In this document: positions 15,673-23,966 of the stretch, piece after piece
Numbering within the stretch: position 1 is the first letter of the stretch
Layout of the letters: every line of letters begins with the position of its first letter
From: Actinomycetota bacterium
GTDB taxonomy: Bacteria > Actinomycetota > Nitriliruptoria > Euzebyales > Egibacteraceae
Length of the DNA: 30,934 nt
Reading direction: 5' to 3'
NCBI GenBank assembly: GCA_019347785.1
Contig: JAHWKQ010000001.1
Location: 1,394 to 32,327 of the forward strand
Made by a program: the position numbers and the translations under genes
Notes under the pieces: generated by a model
Databases searched by the model: none
What the model saw: only the letters and a program-made list of their open reading frames with translations
Told to the model about the DNA's origin: nothing

Positions 15673-16620
15673 TCACGCCGACCGGTCATCGCCGTACAGC
15701 GCGAGCGTCTCCCGCGCGCGGTCGCGCACGAGCGACGACAGGGCGGCGGGCGCCACGACCGTGGCAGCGGCGCCGAGCCGCAGCACCAGGCGCGCGATCC
15801 CCTCCAGCTCACGGGCCCGCAGCGTCACCCGTCGGATGTCGTCACGGCCGTCGACGTGGTCGACGCGGAGCCACTCGGCCAGCCACCAGGCGTCGGGGCG
15901 CAGGTCGAGCACGACCGTGGTGTCATCCGGCCCCGGGCGGTAGGCGGGCGGCCCGGCCGGCGGCCGCGCGCCGTCGGCGACGCGCTCGCCGGTGGGATGC
16001 ACGGTTCGGATGCGGTCCAGGCGGAAGTCCCGCGGCGCCTGGACCCCGCGGCACCACGCCCGCAGGTACCAGGCGCCGCCGGCGCCGGCGACCTCCCACG
16101 GCTCGACGTCTCGCTCGGTGGTCTCGCCCTTTGACGCCGAGCGGTACACCAGGTGCAGCACCCGGCGCTCCTCGACGGCTCGCCACAGCAGCGGCAGGTG
16201 CTCGTCGCCGGGGGCGGACAGGTCGACCGCCACGCCCGGGTGGACCCCGAGGGCGCCCTCGAGCTTGTCCACGGCCCCGGCCAGTGGCTTGGAGCCGGCC
16301 AGGCCGACGCTCAGCAGCGCGCGGCCGGCCAGCAGCAGCGTGACCGCCTCGCGGAGGCTCAGCCGCAACGGCCGCCGGAAGAAGTCGGCCATGCGCACCA
16401 CCACGCGGTCCCCCACGACCGACGCCTCGATGAGGTCACCGCCGCCGTAGCCAGGCAATCCGCAGTAGCCCAGCATGTCCAGGTCGCGCGCCACCTCGGC
16501 GCGGTCGCCACCGAAGCGCCGGGCGACCTCGGCCAGCTCCACGCCGGGATGCTCGAGCAGCCAGGGCACCATCGTCAGCAGGCGCTCCAGGCGCTGCAGG
16601 GTGCGCGTCGGAGGGCTCAC
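15673..16620 (-). CDS. pafC: WYL-domain transcriptional regulator PafC
   Basis: A 315-residue regulator with an N-terminal helix-turn-helix domain (about 1-60), a WYL domain (about 140-220; GAWYLRAWCRGVQAPRDFRLDRI is its core, given here only as the WYLRAW motif and FRLDRI) and a C-terminal WCX extension. PafB and PafC together activate many DNA-damage genes in mycobacteria, independently of LexA. The GTG at 16620 begins one base after the pafB stop; longer readings enter the pafB gene. Tandem paralogous WYL genes beside tatAC are the actinobacterial pattern. Confidence 0.9.
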   Translation of the reverse strand: MSPPTRTLQRLERLLTMVPWLLEHPGVELAEVARRFGGDRAEVARDLDMLGYCGLPGYGGGDLIEASVVGDRVVVRMADFFRRPLRLSLREAVTLLLAGRALLSVGLAGSKPLAGAVDKLEGALGVHPGVAVDLSAPGDEHLPLLWRAVEERRVLHLVYRSASKGETTERDVEPWEVAGAGGAWYLRAWCRGVQAPRDFRLDRIRTVHPTGERVADGARPPAGPPAYRPGPDDTTVVLDLRPDAWWLAEWLRVDHVDGRDDIRRVTLRARELEGIARLVLRLGAAATVVAPAALSSLVRDRARETLALYGDDRSA

Positions 16621-16621
16621 C

Positions 16622-17584
16622 CTAATCCTCCACCGCAGCCTCAGCGTTGGCGAGCGACCGCAACTGCTCGATGACACGCCGGCGCAGCGGGGCGGGGCCG
16701 CGCACGCGCAGCTCGGGGCCGTACTCCAGCGCCCAGCCGACGAAGCGGTCGGGGTCGCCGACCGGCACGGTGTAGCGGGTCCAGCCGCCGGGGACCGGAC
16801 GCCCGTCGCCGTGCGCCCGGCGGGCGACCAGCCAGCCGACGGACGGCGCGGCGTCCACCTCGGCGTCGGACGGCGCGTCGGCAGGCGGCTGCGGCAGGAC
16901 GTCGTCGACGGTGACCCCCTCCGGGGGCGGTTCGAACGCCTCGGACTCGCCGACGGTGGTCACGCGCCCGCGGATCCGGTCGAGCCGGAAGACGCGACGC
17001 CCCCGGCGCTCGTGGTCGCGACCGACCAGGTACCAGCGGCCCCGGCGGTGCACCACCGCATGGGGGTCGACGGTGCGCCTGGCCGTCCGTCCCTCGAGGG
17101 GGGCGTAGTCGAAGCGCACCACGGTTCGTGAGAGCTGCGCCTCCAGGAGGACGGCGCTGACGGGGTGGGACAGGTCCACACCCACGGGCGCGGCCGGGAC
17201 GAGGCGCTCGGCCGCGGGCTCGTCGGCGTCAACCTCCAGTTTGCGCAGGCCGGCCCCCGCCTCGTCGACCAGTCCGGTGACCTGCAGGGCGAGCGCCAGC
17301 GCCGTGAGCTCAGAGCCGCTCAGGGCCACCGACGGCAGGTCGTAGCTGCGGGGGTCGATGCGGTAGCCCTGGGTGTCGTCCCAGCGGCCCAGGGGCGCAG
17401 TGGTCACGGGGACGCCCAGTGCGCGCAGGTCGGCCTTGTCCCGCTCGAAAGTCCGCCGGAAGGCTTCGTGGGTGTCCTGGTCGTAGCCCGCGACGCGGTC
17501 GTGGATCTCGTCGGCTGTCATGGGCCGGCGGGTCTCGCGCAGGGCGATGACGAGGTTGACCAGCCGCTCGAGCCTGTCGATCAT
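16622..17584 (-). CDS. pafB: WYL-domain transcriptional regulator PafB
   Basis: A 320-residue partner and paralogue of PafC. It has an N-terminal winged helix (MIDRLERLVNLVIALRETR), a WYL domain with the core GRWYLVGRD and FRLDRIRG near 180-205, and a C-terminal WCX domain. Binding of single-stranded DNA by the WYL domains is thought to trigger activation. It normally follows pafA directly; here a penicillin-binding protein gene on the other strand separates them, so pafBC needs its own promoter. TAGCCT at 17599-17594, nine bases before the ATG, is a candidate -10. Confidence 0.92.
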   Translation of the reverse strand: MIDRLERLVNLVIALRETRRPMTADEIHDRVAGYDQDTHEAFRRTFERDKADLRALGVPVTTAPLGRWDDTQGYRIDPRSYDLPSVALSGSELTALALALQVTGLVDEAGAGLRKLEVDADEPAAERLVPAAPVGVDLSHPVSAVLLEAQLSRTVVRFDYAPLEGRTARRTVDPHAVVHRRGRWYLVGRDHERRGRRVFRLDRIRGRVTTVGESEAFEPPPEGVTVDDVLPQPPADAPSDAEVDAAPSVGWLVARRAHGDGRPVPGGWTRYTVPVGDPDRFVGWALEYGPELRVRGPAPLRRRVIEQLRSLANAEAAVED

Positions 17585-17593
17585 GGCCCGCCG

Positions 17594-17599
17594 AGGCTA
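17594..17599 (-). promoter_or_regulatory. Candidate -10 box for pafBC
   Basis: TAGCCT on the minus strand lies nine bases before the pafB ATG and would give a leader of only two or three bases. It lies in the 205-base divergent region 17585-17789, where I see no other clear motif; TTGCGA at about 17670 is a weak rightward -35 candidate. Confidence 0.3.
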
Positions 17600-17789
17600 C
17601 CTGGCCGGTGAGGCGGTCGCGGTCATGACCGGACGGCCAGCCGACGGGGGATGCGTGGCGCCGCTGCGCTTGCGATCATGGTGTGACCTCGTGATGGGGG
17701 GCGCCCGAAGCTGGCATCATCAAGGCGACTCGGGTCGACGGCCGCCGGGCGCTTCAGATCCGACGACCCATTCCGACGATGCAGGTGGC

Positions 17790-20654
17790 ATGTCCGCGAC
17801 ACGCGCACCCGAACGGCCTCCTCGCGGAAGGGCCGGCTCCGCCCCCGCCGGTGTGGTTCTCGGGTGGGCGGCGGTCGCGACACAGGTCCTCGCGGCCGGC
17901 TGGCTGCCCGTGCGTACGGCGATCGCACGTGCCGAGGCCCGCGCCGTGCCGGCGCTGGCGGCCTCTCCCAGGCTCGCCCTCCAAGGGCTGTCCGGCCTGC
18001 AGGCCCGCCTCGTCCCGATCCTGAGGGGCGTGGGCCGGGGCGTCGTCTCGGCGCTCGTCGGCGCCGAGGCACGACTCGTGCCGCTGCTCGGCGCCGCGGC
18101 GTCCGCGGTCGCCACCACGGTTCTCCGCCTGGACCGCCGCCTCATCCCACCCCTGTCGCGGGCGGACGCGACGGTCGCCGGCATCACGCGGCGGGCGCCG
18201 TCCCGGCTGGCGGACTGGACGAAGAAGGCCGGCCGGCCGGTCGTGGCCGTGGCCTCGACCACCGCCGAGTCCCCGCGCCGGCTCGCGCAGCGGCGGGAAC
18301 AGGCGTGGCGCCGCCGCGTCGAGGAGCGCCGGGCGATGGCACGGCGCCCGGCGGGCTTCACCTTCGTCCCGCGGCCGCCGGTACCCCCCACGATGCGGCT
18401 GCGCCGGGCGGGCCTGCACACCCTGCGGGCGACCGGCCTGCTGACCGCGACGCTGATCGCGCTGCTGCTGTTCGGGCTCGTCGCCGGGCAGTTCGGTGGC
18501 TACGCCGCCCGGGCCGCGGGCGGGGCCCTCAATCTCAACCTTGCCCTGCCTCAGGATGCGCAGCTGGCGCGGCTGCCCGAGCGCTCGGTCGTCTACGACT
18601 CCAAGGACCGGGTGCTGGCGGTGCTGCACGACGAGGTCAATCGCCAGGTGGTGTCGCTCGACCGCATCTCCAAGCAGATGCAGAACGCGGTCATCACCGC
18701 CGAGGACCGCGAGTTCTACGAGCACCCCGGGTATGACCTGGAGGCCGTCGGCCGGGCGGCGGTGGCCAACATCAAGGCGCAGGACGTCACCCAGGGCGGC
18801 TCCACCATCAGCCAGCAGCTGGCCAAGCAGAACTTCGCCGGCGACGAGCAGAGCCTGGAGCGCAAGTTCACCGAGCTGCTGTACTCGGTCGCCCTGGAGA
18901 GGCGCTTCTCCAAGGACGAGCTGCTCGTCCGCTACCTCAACGAGGTCTACTTCGGCTCGGGCAGCTACGGCGTGGCCGCCGCGGCGGAGGACTTCTTCGG
19001 CAAGCGCCCCAAGGACCTCAACGCCGCGGAGAGCGCGCTGCTGGCCGGTGCGATCCGCAGCCCCTCATCGCTCGACGCGCGCTCCTACCCCAAGGCGGCC
19101 CGCCGCCGGCGCAACCAGGTGCTGTCGGGCATGGCCGCGGAGGGCTACCTCACCCGCCAGCAGGCGCGGCACTGGAAGCGCACGCCGCTCAGGGTCGTCC
19201 CCGAGCAGGAGCGCCAGACCGACGAGCCGTACTTCGTGGCGGCCGTCAAGCGGGAGTTCCTGGCCAACCCCGCGTTCGGCGCGACCCGGGCGGAGCGCCG
19301 GCAGCAGCTGTTCAGCGGGGGCCTGCGCATCTCGACCTCGATCGACCAGCGGATGCAGAGGATCGCCGACGAGGTGGTGGACGCCAACTTCCCCATCTAC
19401 GGGGGCGCCACGGCGGCGATCGCATCGGTGGACCCCAGGACGGGGCGGGTGCTCGCCCTGCACGGCGGCGAGGACTTCGACGAGGAGCAGTTCGATCTGG
19501 CGGCGCAGGGGCGTCGGCAGCCGGGCTCGGCGTTCAAGCCGTTCGTGATGGCCACGGCGCTCAAGGAGGGCTTCCCGGTCGGGACCCGCCTGACGGGGCA
19601 GAGCCCCACGGTGTTCTCGGTCGAGGGGCCCGACTGGGAGGTCGGCAACTACGGGGGCGCCAGCTACGGCTCGCTGACCATTCCCGAAGCGCTGGTGAAC
19701 AGCGTGAACACCGCCTTCGCCCAGCTGATGCTGGCCGTCGGTCCCGCCGACGTCATCCGGCAGGCCAAGCGCATGGGCATCGACATGGAGCGTGCGACCG
19801 GAGGGGTGTCGAATCCGTCACTGGCGCTGGGCGGCTTCGATGTCGGCGTCACCCCCCTGGAGATGGCGGGCGCGTACGCGACGTTCGCCAACGGCGGCAG
19901 GCACCAGGAGCCGCACTTCATCGACAAGGTGCGCGACACCGAGGGCCGCGTCATCTACCGCGCCGACACCTCGGGGCGGCGGGTCCTCCCCCCGGCGGTC
20001 AACGGCGTGATGGTCGAGACCATGCAGCAGGTCGTCTCGCGCGGCACGGGCACCCGGGCCCAGCTGTACAACTGGGAGGAGGCCGGCAAGACCGGCACCA
20101 CCCAGGACTACTCCGACGCGTGGTTCATCGGCTACACGCCGGTGCTGTCCACCGCGGTCTGGGTCGGTCATCCCGACAGCCGCGAGCCGATGAACGGCGT
20201 GACCGGCGGGTCCTATCCCGCCTCGACGTGGCGCCAGTTCGTCGAGGCGGCGCTCGCCAACCGCCGGCCGGTCGGGTTCAAGGACGCCAGCACCAACCTG
20301 TCCGGGCTCGTGAGCGGCAAGGTCTCGGTTCCCGACGTCACCGGGGTGACCGAGACCACCGCCACCCAGCGCCTGCTGAGAGCCCGCCTGGTGGCCGAGC
20401 CGCAATCCACCGAGTCGGACGCACCAGAGGGCACCATCGTGTGGCAGAACCCGGACCCGGGTGACACCGCCAGGGTCGGCGACCGCGTCTACCTGGGGGT
20501 GTCGACCGGCTACGTCCCCGAGCCCGAGCCCGAGCCCCAGCCGCAGCCGGAGTCCGACGACGGTGGCGGCGGCGGCCAGGGTGGCGGCGGCGGCCAGGGT
20601 GGCGGCGGCGGCCAGGGTGACGCCGGCGGCCAGCAGGGGCCCCCGGACCGGTAG
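17790..20654 (+). CDS. Class A penicillin-binding protein with PASTA domain
   Basis: A 954-residue bifunctional peptidoglycan synthase. A membrane helix at about 217-237 is followed by a GT51 transglycosylase domain (catalytic E305 in TAEDREFYEHP; QGGSTISQQLAKQ near 335-347). The transpeptidase domain has the active-site motif SAFK (S580, K583), SVN (638-640) and KTG (767-769). One PASTA domain (KVSVPDVTGVTE onward) and a Pro/Glu then Gly-rich tail end the protein. The first 216 residues are a long, probably cytoplasmic Ala/Arg-rich region containing a 22-residue repeat. The ATG at 17790 is chosen because sequence before it looks non-coding; the ribosome binding site is weak (AGGTGG). It converges on pafA with four bases between stops. 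Confidence 0.93.
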   Translation: MSATRAPERPPRGRAGSAPAGVVLGWAAVATQVLAAGWLPVRTAIARAEARAVPALAASPRLALQGLSGLQARLVPILRGVGRGVVSALVGAEARLVPLLGAAASAVATTVLRLDRRLIPPLSRADATVAGITRRAPSRLADWTKKAGRPVVAVASTTAESPRRLAQRREQAWRRRVEERRAMARRPAGFTFVPRPPVPPTMRLRRAGLHTLRATGLLTATLIALLLFGLVAGQFGGYAARAAGGALNLNLALPQDAQLARLPERSVVYDSKDRVLAVLHDEVNRQVVSLDRISKQMQNAVITAEDREFYEHPGYDLEAVGRAAVANIKAQDVTQGGSTISQQLAKQNFAGDEQSLERKFTELLYSVALERRFSKDELLVRYLNEVYFGSGSYGVAAAAEDFFGKRPKDLNAAESALLAGAIRSPSSLDARSYPKAARRRRNQVLSGMAAEGYLTRQQARHWKRTPLRVVPEQERQTDEPYFVAAVKREFLANPAFGATRAERRQQLFSGGLRISTSIDQRMQRIADEVVDANFPIYGGATAAIASVDPRTGRVLALHGGEDFDEEQFDLAAQGRRQPGSAFKPFVMATALKEGFPVGTRLTGQSPTVFSVEGPDWEVGNYGGASYGSLTIPEALVNSVNTAFAQLMLAVGPADVIRQAKRMGIDMERATGGVSNPSLALGGFDVGVTPLEMAGAYATFANGGRHQEPHFIDKVRDTEGRVIYRADTSGRRVLPPAVNGVMVETMQQVVSRGTGTRAQLYNWEEAGKTGTTQDYSDAWFIGYTPVLSTAVWVGHPDSREPMNGVTGGSYPASTWRQFVEAALANRRPVGFKDASTNLSGLVSGKVSVPDVTGVTETTATQRLLRARLVAEPQSTESDAPEGTIVWQNPDPGDTARVGDRVYLGVSTGYVPEPEPEPQPQPESDDGGGGGQGGGGGQGGGGGQGDAGGQQGPPDR
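17937..18200 (+). repeat. Four 22-residue proline-punctuated repeats in the PBP N-terminus
   Basis: The motif [AR]R-x-[VI]-P-x-L recurs as ARAVPAL, ARLVPIL, ARLVPLL and RRLIPPL, with the prolines at residues 54, 76, 98 and 120, exactly 22 apart. A fifth, degenerate copy may be SRLAD near 138. The DNA is diverged between copies, so the protein pattern rather than the bases is conserved. Confidence 0.7.
20562..20633 (+). repeat. 18-bp tandem repeats in the PBP C-terminal tail
   Basis: GGTGGCGGCGGCGGCCAG occurs three times without change (20562-20579, 20580-20597, 20598-20615) and a degenerate fourth copy follows to 20633. It encodes GGGGGQ blocks. Perfect copies suggest recent slippage and probable length variation among strains. 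Confidence 0.85.
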
Positions 20655-20658
20655 GGCG

Positions 20659-22014
20659 TCACATGCTGGCGATGAGCTTGTCGACCCGCTCGTCGGTGGC
20701 GCGGAACGGGTCCTTGCACAGCACCGTGCGCTGTGCCTGGTCGTTGAGCTTCAGGTGGACCCAGTCGACGGTGTAGTCACGGCGCCGGCGCTTGGCCTGG
20801 CGGATGAACTCGCCCCGCAGGCGCGCCCGGGTCGTCTGTGGGGGCAGGTCGCGCGCCCGCTGGATGCCCTGGTCGTCGACGACGCGGTCGACGCGGTCGC
20901 GGCGCTGCAGCAGGTTGTACAGCCCGCGGCTGCGGTTCACGTCGTGGTACTGCAGGTCGAGCATCGCCACGCGCGGGTGTGACAGCGGCAGGTCGTGGCG
21001 ACGACGGTAGTCGTCGACGAGGTGGTGCTTGGCGACCCAGTCGCACTCGCGCCCCAGCTTGAGCGGGTCGTCCTCGAGCGTCTGCAGCACCCGCGCCCAC
21101 TCGGCCAGCACGACGTCGGTCTCCGGGTCGGTGCCCTCGTGCTCCACGAACTGCGACACGCGCTCCAGGTAGTGCCGCTGGATCTCCAGTGCGCTCAGCT
21201 CCCGGCCCCCGATCAGCTTCACCCGCCGGGTGCACGACATGTCGTGGCTGATTTCGCGGATGGCTCGGATCGAGTTCTCCAGCGTCAGCTCGCGCATGAC
21301 GGTGCCCGCCTCGATCATGCGCAGCACTAGGTCCGTCGTCGCCAGCTTCAGCCAGACGGCGTACTCGCTCATGTTCGAGTCGCCGACGATGACGTGCAGT
21401 CGCCGGTACCGCTCGGCGTCCGCGTGCGGCTCGTCACGGCTGTTGATGATCGGGCGGCTGCGGGTCGTGGCCGACGACAGCCCCTCCCAGATGTGCTCGG
21501 CCCGCTGAGAGATGGAGTAGACGGCCCCGCGCGGGGTCTGCAGCATCTTGCCGGCGCCGGCGTAGATCTGGCGTGTGACGAGGAACGGGATGAGCGTGTC
21601 GGCCAGCTTCTGGAACTCCCCGAAGCGGGCGACGAGATAGTTCTCATGGCTGCCGTAGGAGTTGCCCGCCGAGTCGGTGTTGTTCTTGAACAGGTGGATC
21701 TGCCCGGAGATGCCCTCCTCGTGGAGGCGCTGCTCGGCCTGCTCCACCAGGTTCTCCAGGATGCGCTCCCCCGCCTTGTCGTGGGTGACGACGTCACGCA
21801 CCGAGTCGCACTCGGGAGTGGCGTACTCCGGGTGGGAGCCGACATCGAGGTACAGGCGGGCGCCGTTCTCCAGGAACACGTTGGACGAGCGGCCCCAACT
21901 GACGACCCGGCGGAACAGGTAGCGCGCGACCTCGTCGGGCGACAGCCGCCGCTGGCCCCGGAAGGTGCACGTCACGCCGTACTCGACCTCGAGGCCGAAG
22001 ATCCGACGCTGCAT
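20659..22014 (-). CDS. pafA: Pup-protein ligase PafA
   Basis: A 451-residue carboxylate-amine ligase that joins the C-terminal glutamate of Pup to lysines of target proteins with ATP. The nucleotide/metal motif GLEVEYGV has E9; D57 in LYLDVGSHPEYATPE is the catalytic aspartate. KNNTDSAGNSYGSHENYL, RDEPHAD and VGDSNMSE are shared with Dop but the Dop-specific loop is absent, which separates the two. The ATG at 22014 is where the family starts (MQRRIFGLEVEYG). A 119-base gap from prcA contains TACACT, so it may have its own promoter. Confidence 0.96.
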   Translation of the reverse strand: MQRRIFGLEVEYGVTCTFRGQRRLSPDEVARYLFRRVVSWGRSSNVFLENGARLYLDVGSHPEYATPECDSVRDVVTHDKAGERILENLVEQAEQRLHEEGISGQIHLFKNNTDSAGNSYGSHENYLVARFGEFQKLADTLIPFLVTRQIYAGAGKMLQTPRGAVYSISQRAEHIWEGLSSATTRSRPIINSRDEPHADAERYRRLHVIVGDSNMSEYAVWLKLATTDLVLRMIEAGTVMRELTLENSIRAIREISHDMSCTRRVKLIGGRELSALEIQRHYLERVSQFVEHEGTDPETDVVLAEWARVLQTLEDDPLKLGRECDWVAKHHLVDDYRRRHDLPLSHPRVAMLDLQYHDVNRSRGLYNLLQRRDRVDRVVDDQGIQRARDLPPQTTRARLRGEFIRQAKRRRRDYTVDWVHLKLNDQAQRTVLCKDPFRATDERVDKLIASM

Positions 22015-22086
22015 GTCACGGAGCCTTTCCTCGGTCGGGGCTCTCCCGCGCGCACCCGCCGCGGGAGCACCGGGCGGAGCCGCGTC

Positions 22087-22092
22087 AGTGTA
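22087..22092 (-). promoter_or_regulatory. Possible -10 box for pafA
   Basis: TACACT on the minus strand, the same hexamer as the box before pup. Transcription would start near 22080, giving a leader of about 66 bases. No consensus -35 is seen. Confidence 0.3.
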
Positions 22093-22133
22093 CGGCGGAC
22101 GGTCGCGGCGGCCGCGCCCCCTCCCCGGCGGCG

Positions 22134-22811
22134 TCAGGTCCCCGACTCCAGGGCCTCGGTGACCGCCTCGTCGCTCAGGCGACGGAACTTGCGCCGGCCC
22201 CGGCCCCGGTCGAGCACGGCGACCTCGAGCCGTCCGGCCAGCTCGTCGCCGTCGCTGAGCGCGGTGCGGGCCCACCCCAGGGCCGTTGCCAGCTGGCTGC
22301 CCGGCTGGTGCAGCTCCGACAGGCGTGCGTTGACGCGCTCGGCGTCGCCGCCGATGGCGACGAAGCCCTCCTCGTCGGTGATCGAGCCGTCGTAGAGGAT
22401 GTGGAACAGGTCCACGTCGGAGTCGCCGACCTCGGCGACGAGCAGCTCGACCTCGTAGGGCTTGGACCCCTCGGTGAAGGCGGTCCCCAGGGCCGTGGCG
22501 TACGCGTTGGCCAGCGAGCGTCCGGTCACGTCCTCGCGCGCGTACTGGTAGCCGCGCACGTCGGCGACCCTGATGCCGGCCACCCGCAGCTGCTCGAACT
22601 CGTTGTACTTGCCGACCGCGGCGAAGGCGATCCGGTCGTAGATCTCGCTGACCTTGCGCAGGCTCGACGAGGGGTTCTCGGCGACGAACAGCACCCCGGC
22701 GTCGTAGGCCACCGCGATGACGGACCGGCCACGGGCGATGCCCTTGCGGGCGTAGTCGGCCCGGTCCTTCATGAGCTGCTCGGGTGACACGTAGTAGGGC
22801 ATCGCCACCAC
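22134..22811 (-). CDS. prcA: 20S proteasome alpha subunit
   Basis: A 225-residue alpha-type subunit forming the outer rings of the 20S core, which gate substrate entry and dock ARC. MPYYVSPEQLMKDRADYARKGIARGRSVIAVAY matches the family N-terminus (gate and H0 helix; motifs YYVSPEQ and RKGIARG). VLFVAENPSSSLRKVSEIYDR and DVTGRSLAN are conserved. Three start codons are close: GTG 22811, GTG 22808 and ATG 22802. GAGAGGAGG, eight bases before 22811, supports the first. The ATG would give the more family-like N-terminus. Confidence 0.94.
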   Translation of the reverse strand: MVAMPYYVSPEQLMKDRADYARKGIARGRSVIAVAYDAGVLFVAENPSSSLRKVSEIYDRIAFAAVGKYNEFEQLRVAGIRVADVRGYQYAREDVTGRSLANAYATALGTAFTEGSKPYEVELLVAEVGDSDVDLFHILYDGSITDEEGFVAIGGDAERVNARLSELHQPGSQLATALGWARTALSDGDELAGRLEVAVLDRGRGRRKFRRLSDEAVTEALESGT

Positions 22812-22857
22812 GGTGGGCGCCTCCTCTCTGTACGCGACCCGCGCCCACGCTCGCGCG

Positions 22858-22877
22858 CCCGGCGTCAGCGCGCCGGG
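22858..22877 (-). terminator. Hairpin in the prcB-prcA gap
   Basis: CCCGGCG, a 6-base loop and CGCCGGG form a 7-bp stem immediately after the prcB stop. There is no U-tract. It may only attenuate read-through or set the relative levels of the two subunits. Confidence 0.3.
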
Positions 22878-23675
22878 TCAGCGCTGGCGCTGCTCGATGA
22901 CGCGCTCGACGCGGGCCGCCACGGCCTCGTCTTCCATCTCCCGGTAGCCGCCGGCGTCGATGACCGTCACCAGCGGGTAGATGCCCCGCACCAGGTCGGG
23001 CCCGCCGGTCGCGGAGTCCTCGTCCGCGGCGTCCCACAGGGCCTCGATCGCCATGTCCAGCGCGGTCTCGCGCTCGGCGCCCGGGGTGTAGCGGGCCTTC
23101 AGCGAGCCGCGGGCGTCACGCCCGCCGGAACCGGTGGACGCGAAGCGTCGCTCCTCGTAGCGCCCCCCGGCCGCGTCGTACTCGTAGATGCGCGAGCGGC
23201 CGGTGTGCGGGTCGTACCCGGCGAACAGCGGCACGACCACGAAGCCCTGCAGGGCCATGCCCAGGTTGCCCATCACCATGCGCGCCAGCATGTTGGCCTT
23301 GCCGTCCAGTGACAGGGGGCCGCCCTCGATCTTCTCGTAGTGCTCCAACTCGGTGGCGAAGACCTTCGCCAGCTCCATGGCCGGGCCGGCCGCGCCGGAG
23401 ATCGCCACGGCCGACCAGGCGTCGGCCTCGAAGACCTTGCGCATGTCCCGCTTGGAGATGACGTTGCCGGCGGTCGCCCGCCGGTCGCCGGCCATGACCA
23501 CACCCCCGTCGTAGGTCAGTGCCAGCACGGTGGTGCCCTCGACGTGATCGACGACCTCGTCGACCCGGGCGACGCCGGGGGCGGGGCGGGGCTGCGCCGC
23601 CGGACGGTCTCGTCGCAGGAGGGCCGAGAAGCTGGGGCCGTCGAGGTCGAACGCGCTCGGGCGCTCGAGCCTCAC
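22878..23675 (-). CDS. prcB: 20S proteasome beta subunit
   Basis: A 265-residue precursor of the catalytic beta subunit. A 47-residue propeptide ends at Gly47 in HVEGTTVLAL; autocleavage exposes Thr48 as the nucleophile. The conserved aspartate in AGDRRAT and lysine in ISKRDMRKVFEAD complete the active site. GSGGRDARGSLK is the expected SGG region. The GTG at 23675 overlaps the pup stop (GTGA), so the beta subunit is translationally coupled to Pup. Confidence 0.95.
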   Translation of the reverse strand: MRLERPSAFDLDGPSFSALLRRDRPAAQPRPAPGVARVDEVVDHVEGTTVLALTYDGGVVMAGDRRATAGNVISKRDMRKVFEADAWSAVAISGAAGPAMELAKVFATELEHYEKIEGGPLSLDGKANMLARMVMGNLGMALQGFVVVPLFAGYDPHTGRSRIYEYDAAGGRYEERRFASTGSGGRDARGSLKARYTPGAERETALDMAIEALWDAADEDSATGGPDLVRGIYPLVTVIDAGGYREMEDEAVAARVERVIEQRQR

Positions 23676-23857
23676 TGGCCACCCTTCTGGACATAGTTCT
23701 TGACGAACTCCTCGGCGTTCTCCTCGAGGACCTCGTCGATCTCGTCGAGCAGGTCGTCGACGTCGGACGTGTCGACCTGGTCGGCGGCGGACGTCTCGCC
23801 CGGCTCCTCCTCGGTCTGCCGCGGCCGCTGTCGGCGGACCCTCTCACCCTCGCTCAT
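23672..23857 (-). CDS. pup: Prokaryotic ubiquitin-like protein Pup
   Basis: A 61-residue, mostly disordered acidic modifier. The C-terminal helix-forming segment DVDDLLDEIDEVLEENAEEF and the tail FVKNYVQKGGQ are diagnostic. It ends in Gln, so Dop must deamidate it to Glu before PafA can ligate it. The ATG at 23857 has AGGAG seven bases upstream and gives the normal length. It is coupled to prcB through a GTGA overlap. The 109-base gap before it holds a candidate promoter. Confidence 0.97.
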   Translation of the reverse strand: MSEGERVRRQRPRQTEEEPGETSAADQVDTSDVDDLLDEIDEVLEENAEEFVKNYVQKGGQ

Positions 23858-23913
23858 GGCAGGCTCCTGACGCCGCACCCGGCCCGGGACGGTGGCCAGG
23901 GACGCGTGCCGGA

Positions 23914-23919
23914 AGTGTA
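23914..23919 (-). promoter_or_regulatory. Candidate -10 box for pup-prcBA
   Basis: TACACT on the minus strand with TCGACA, close to the TTGACA consensus, 19 bases upstream. Transcription would begin near 23907, about 50 bases before the pup ATG. It would allow pup-prcBA to be expressed separately from arc-dop. Confidence 0.4.
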
Positions 23920-23966
23920 GCGAGCGCCCGGGCGCGGCTGTCGAGGGCCCACAGGCAGGGCCGGCG

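Noticed and set aside
20659..23037. An extended 792-residue PafA frame reaching into prcA and prcB
   Set aside because: The family N-terminus MQRRIFGLEVEYG begins at 22014; upstream residues are an off-frame reading of the proteasome genes.
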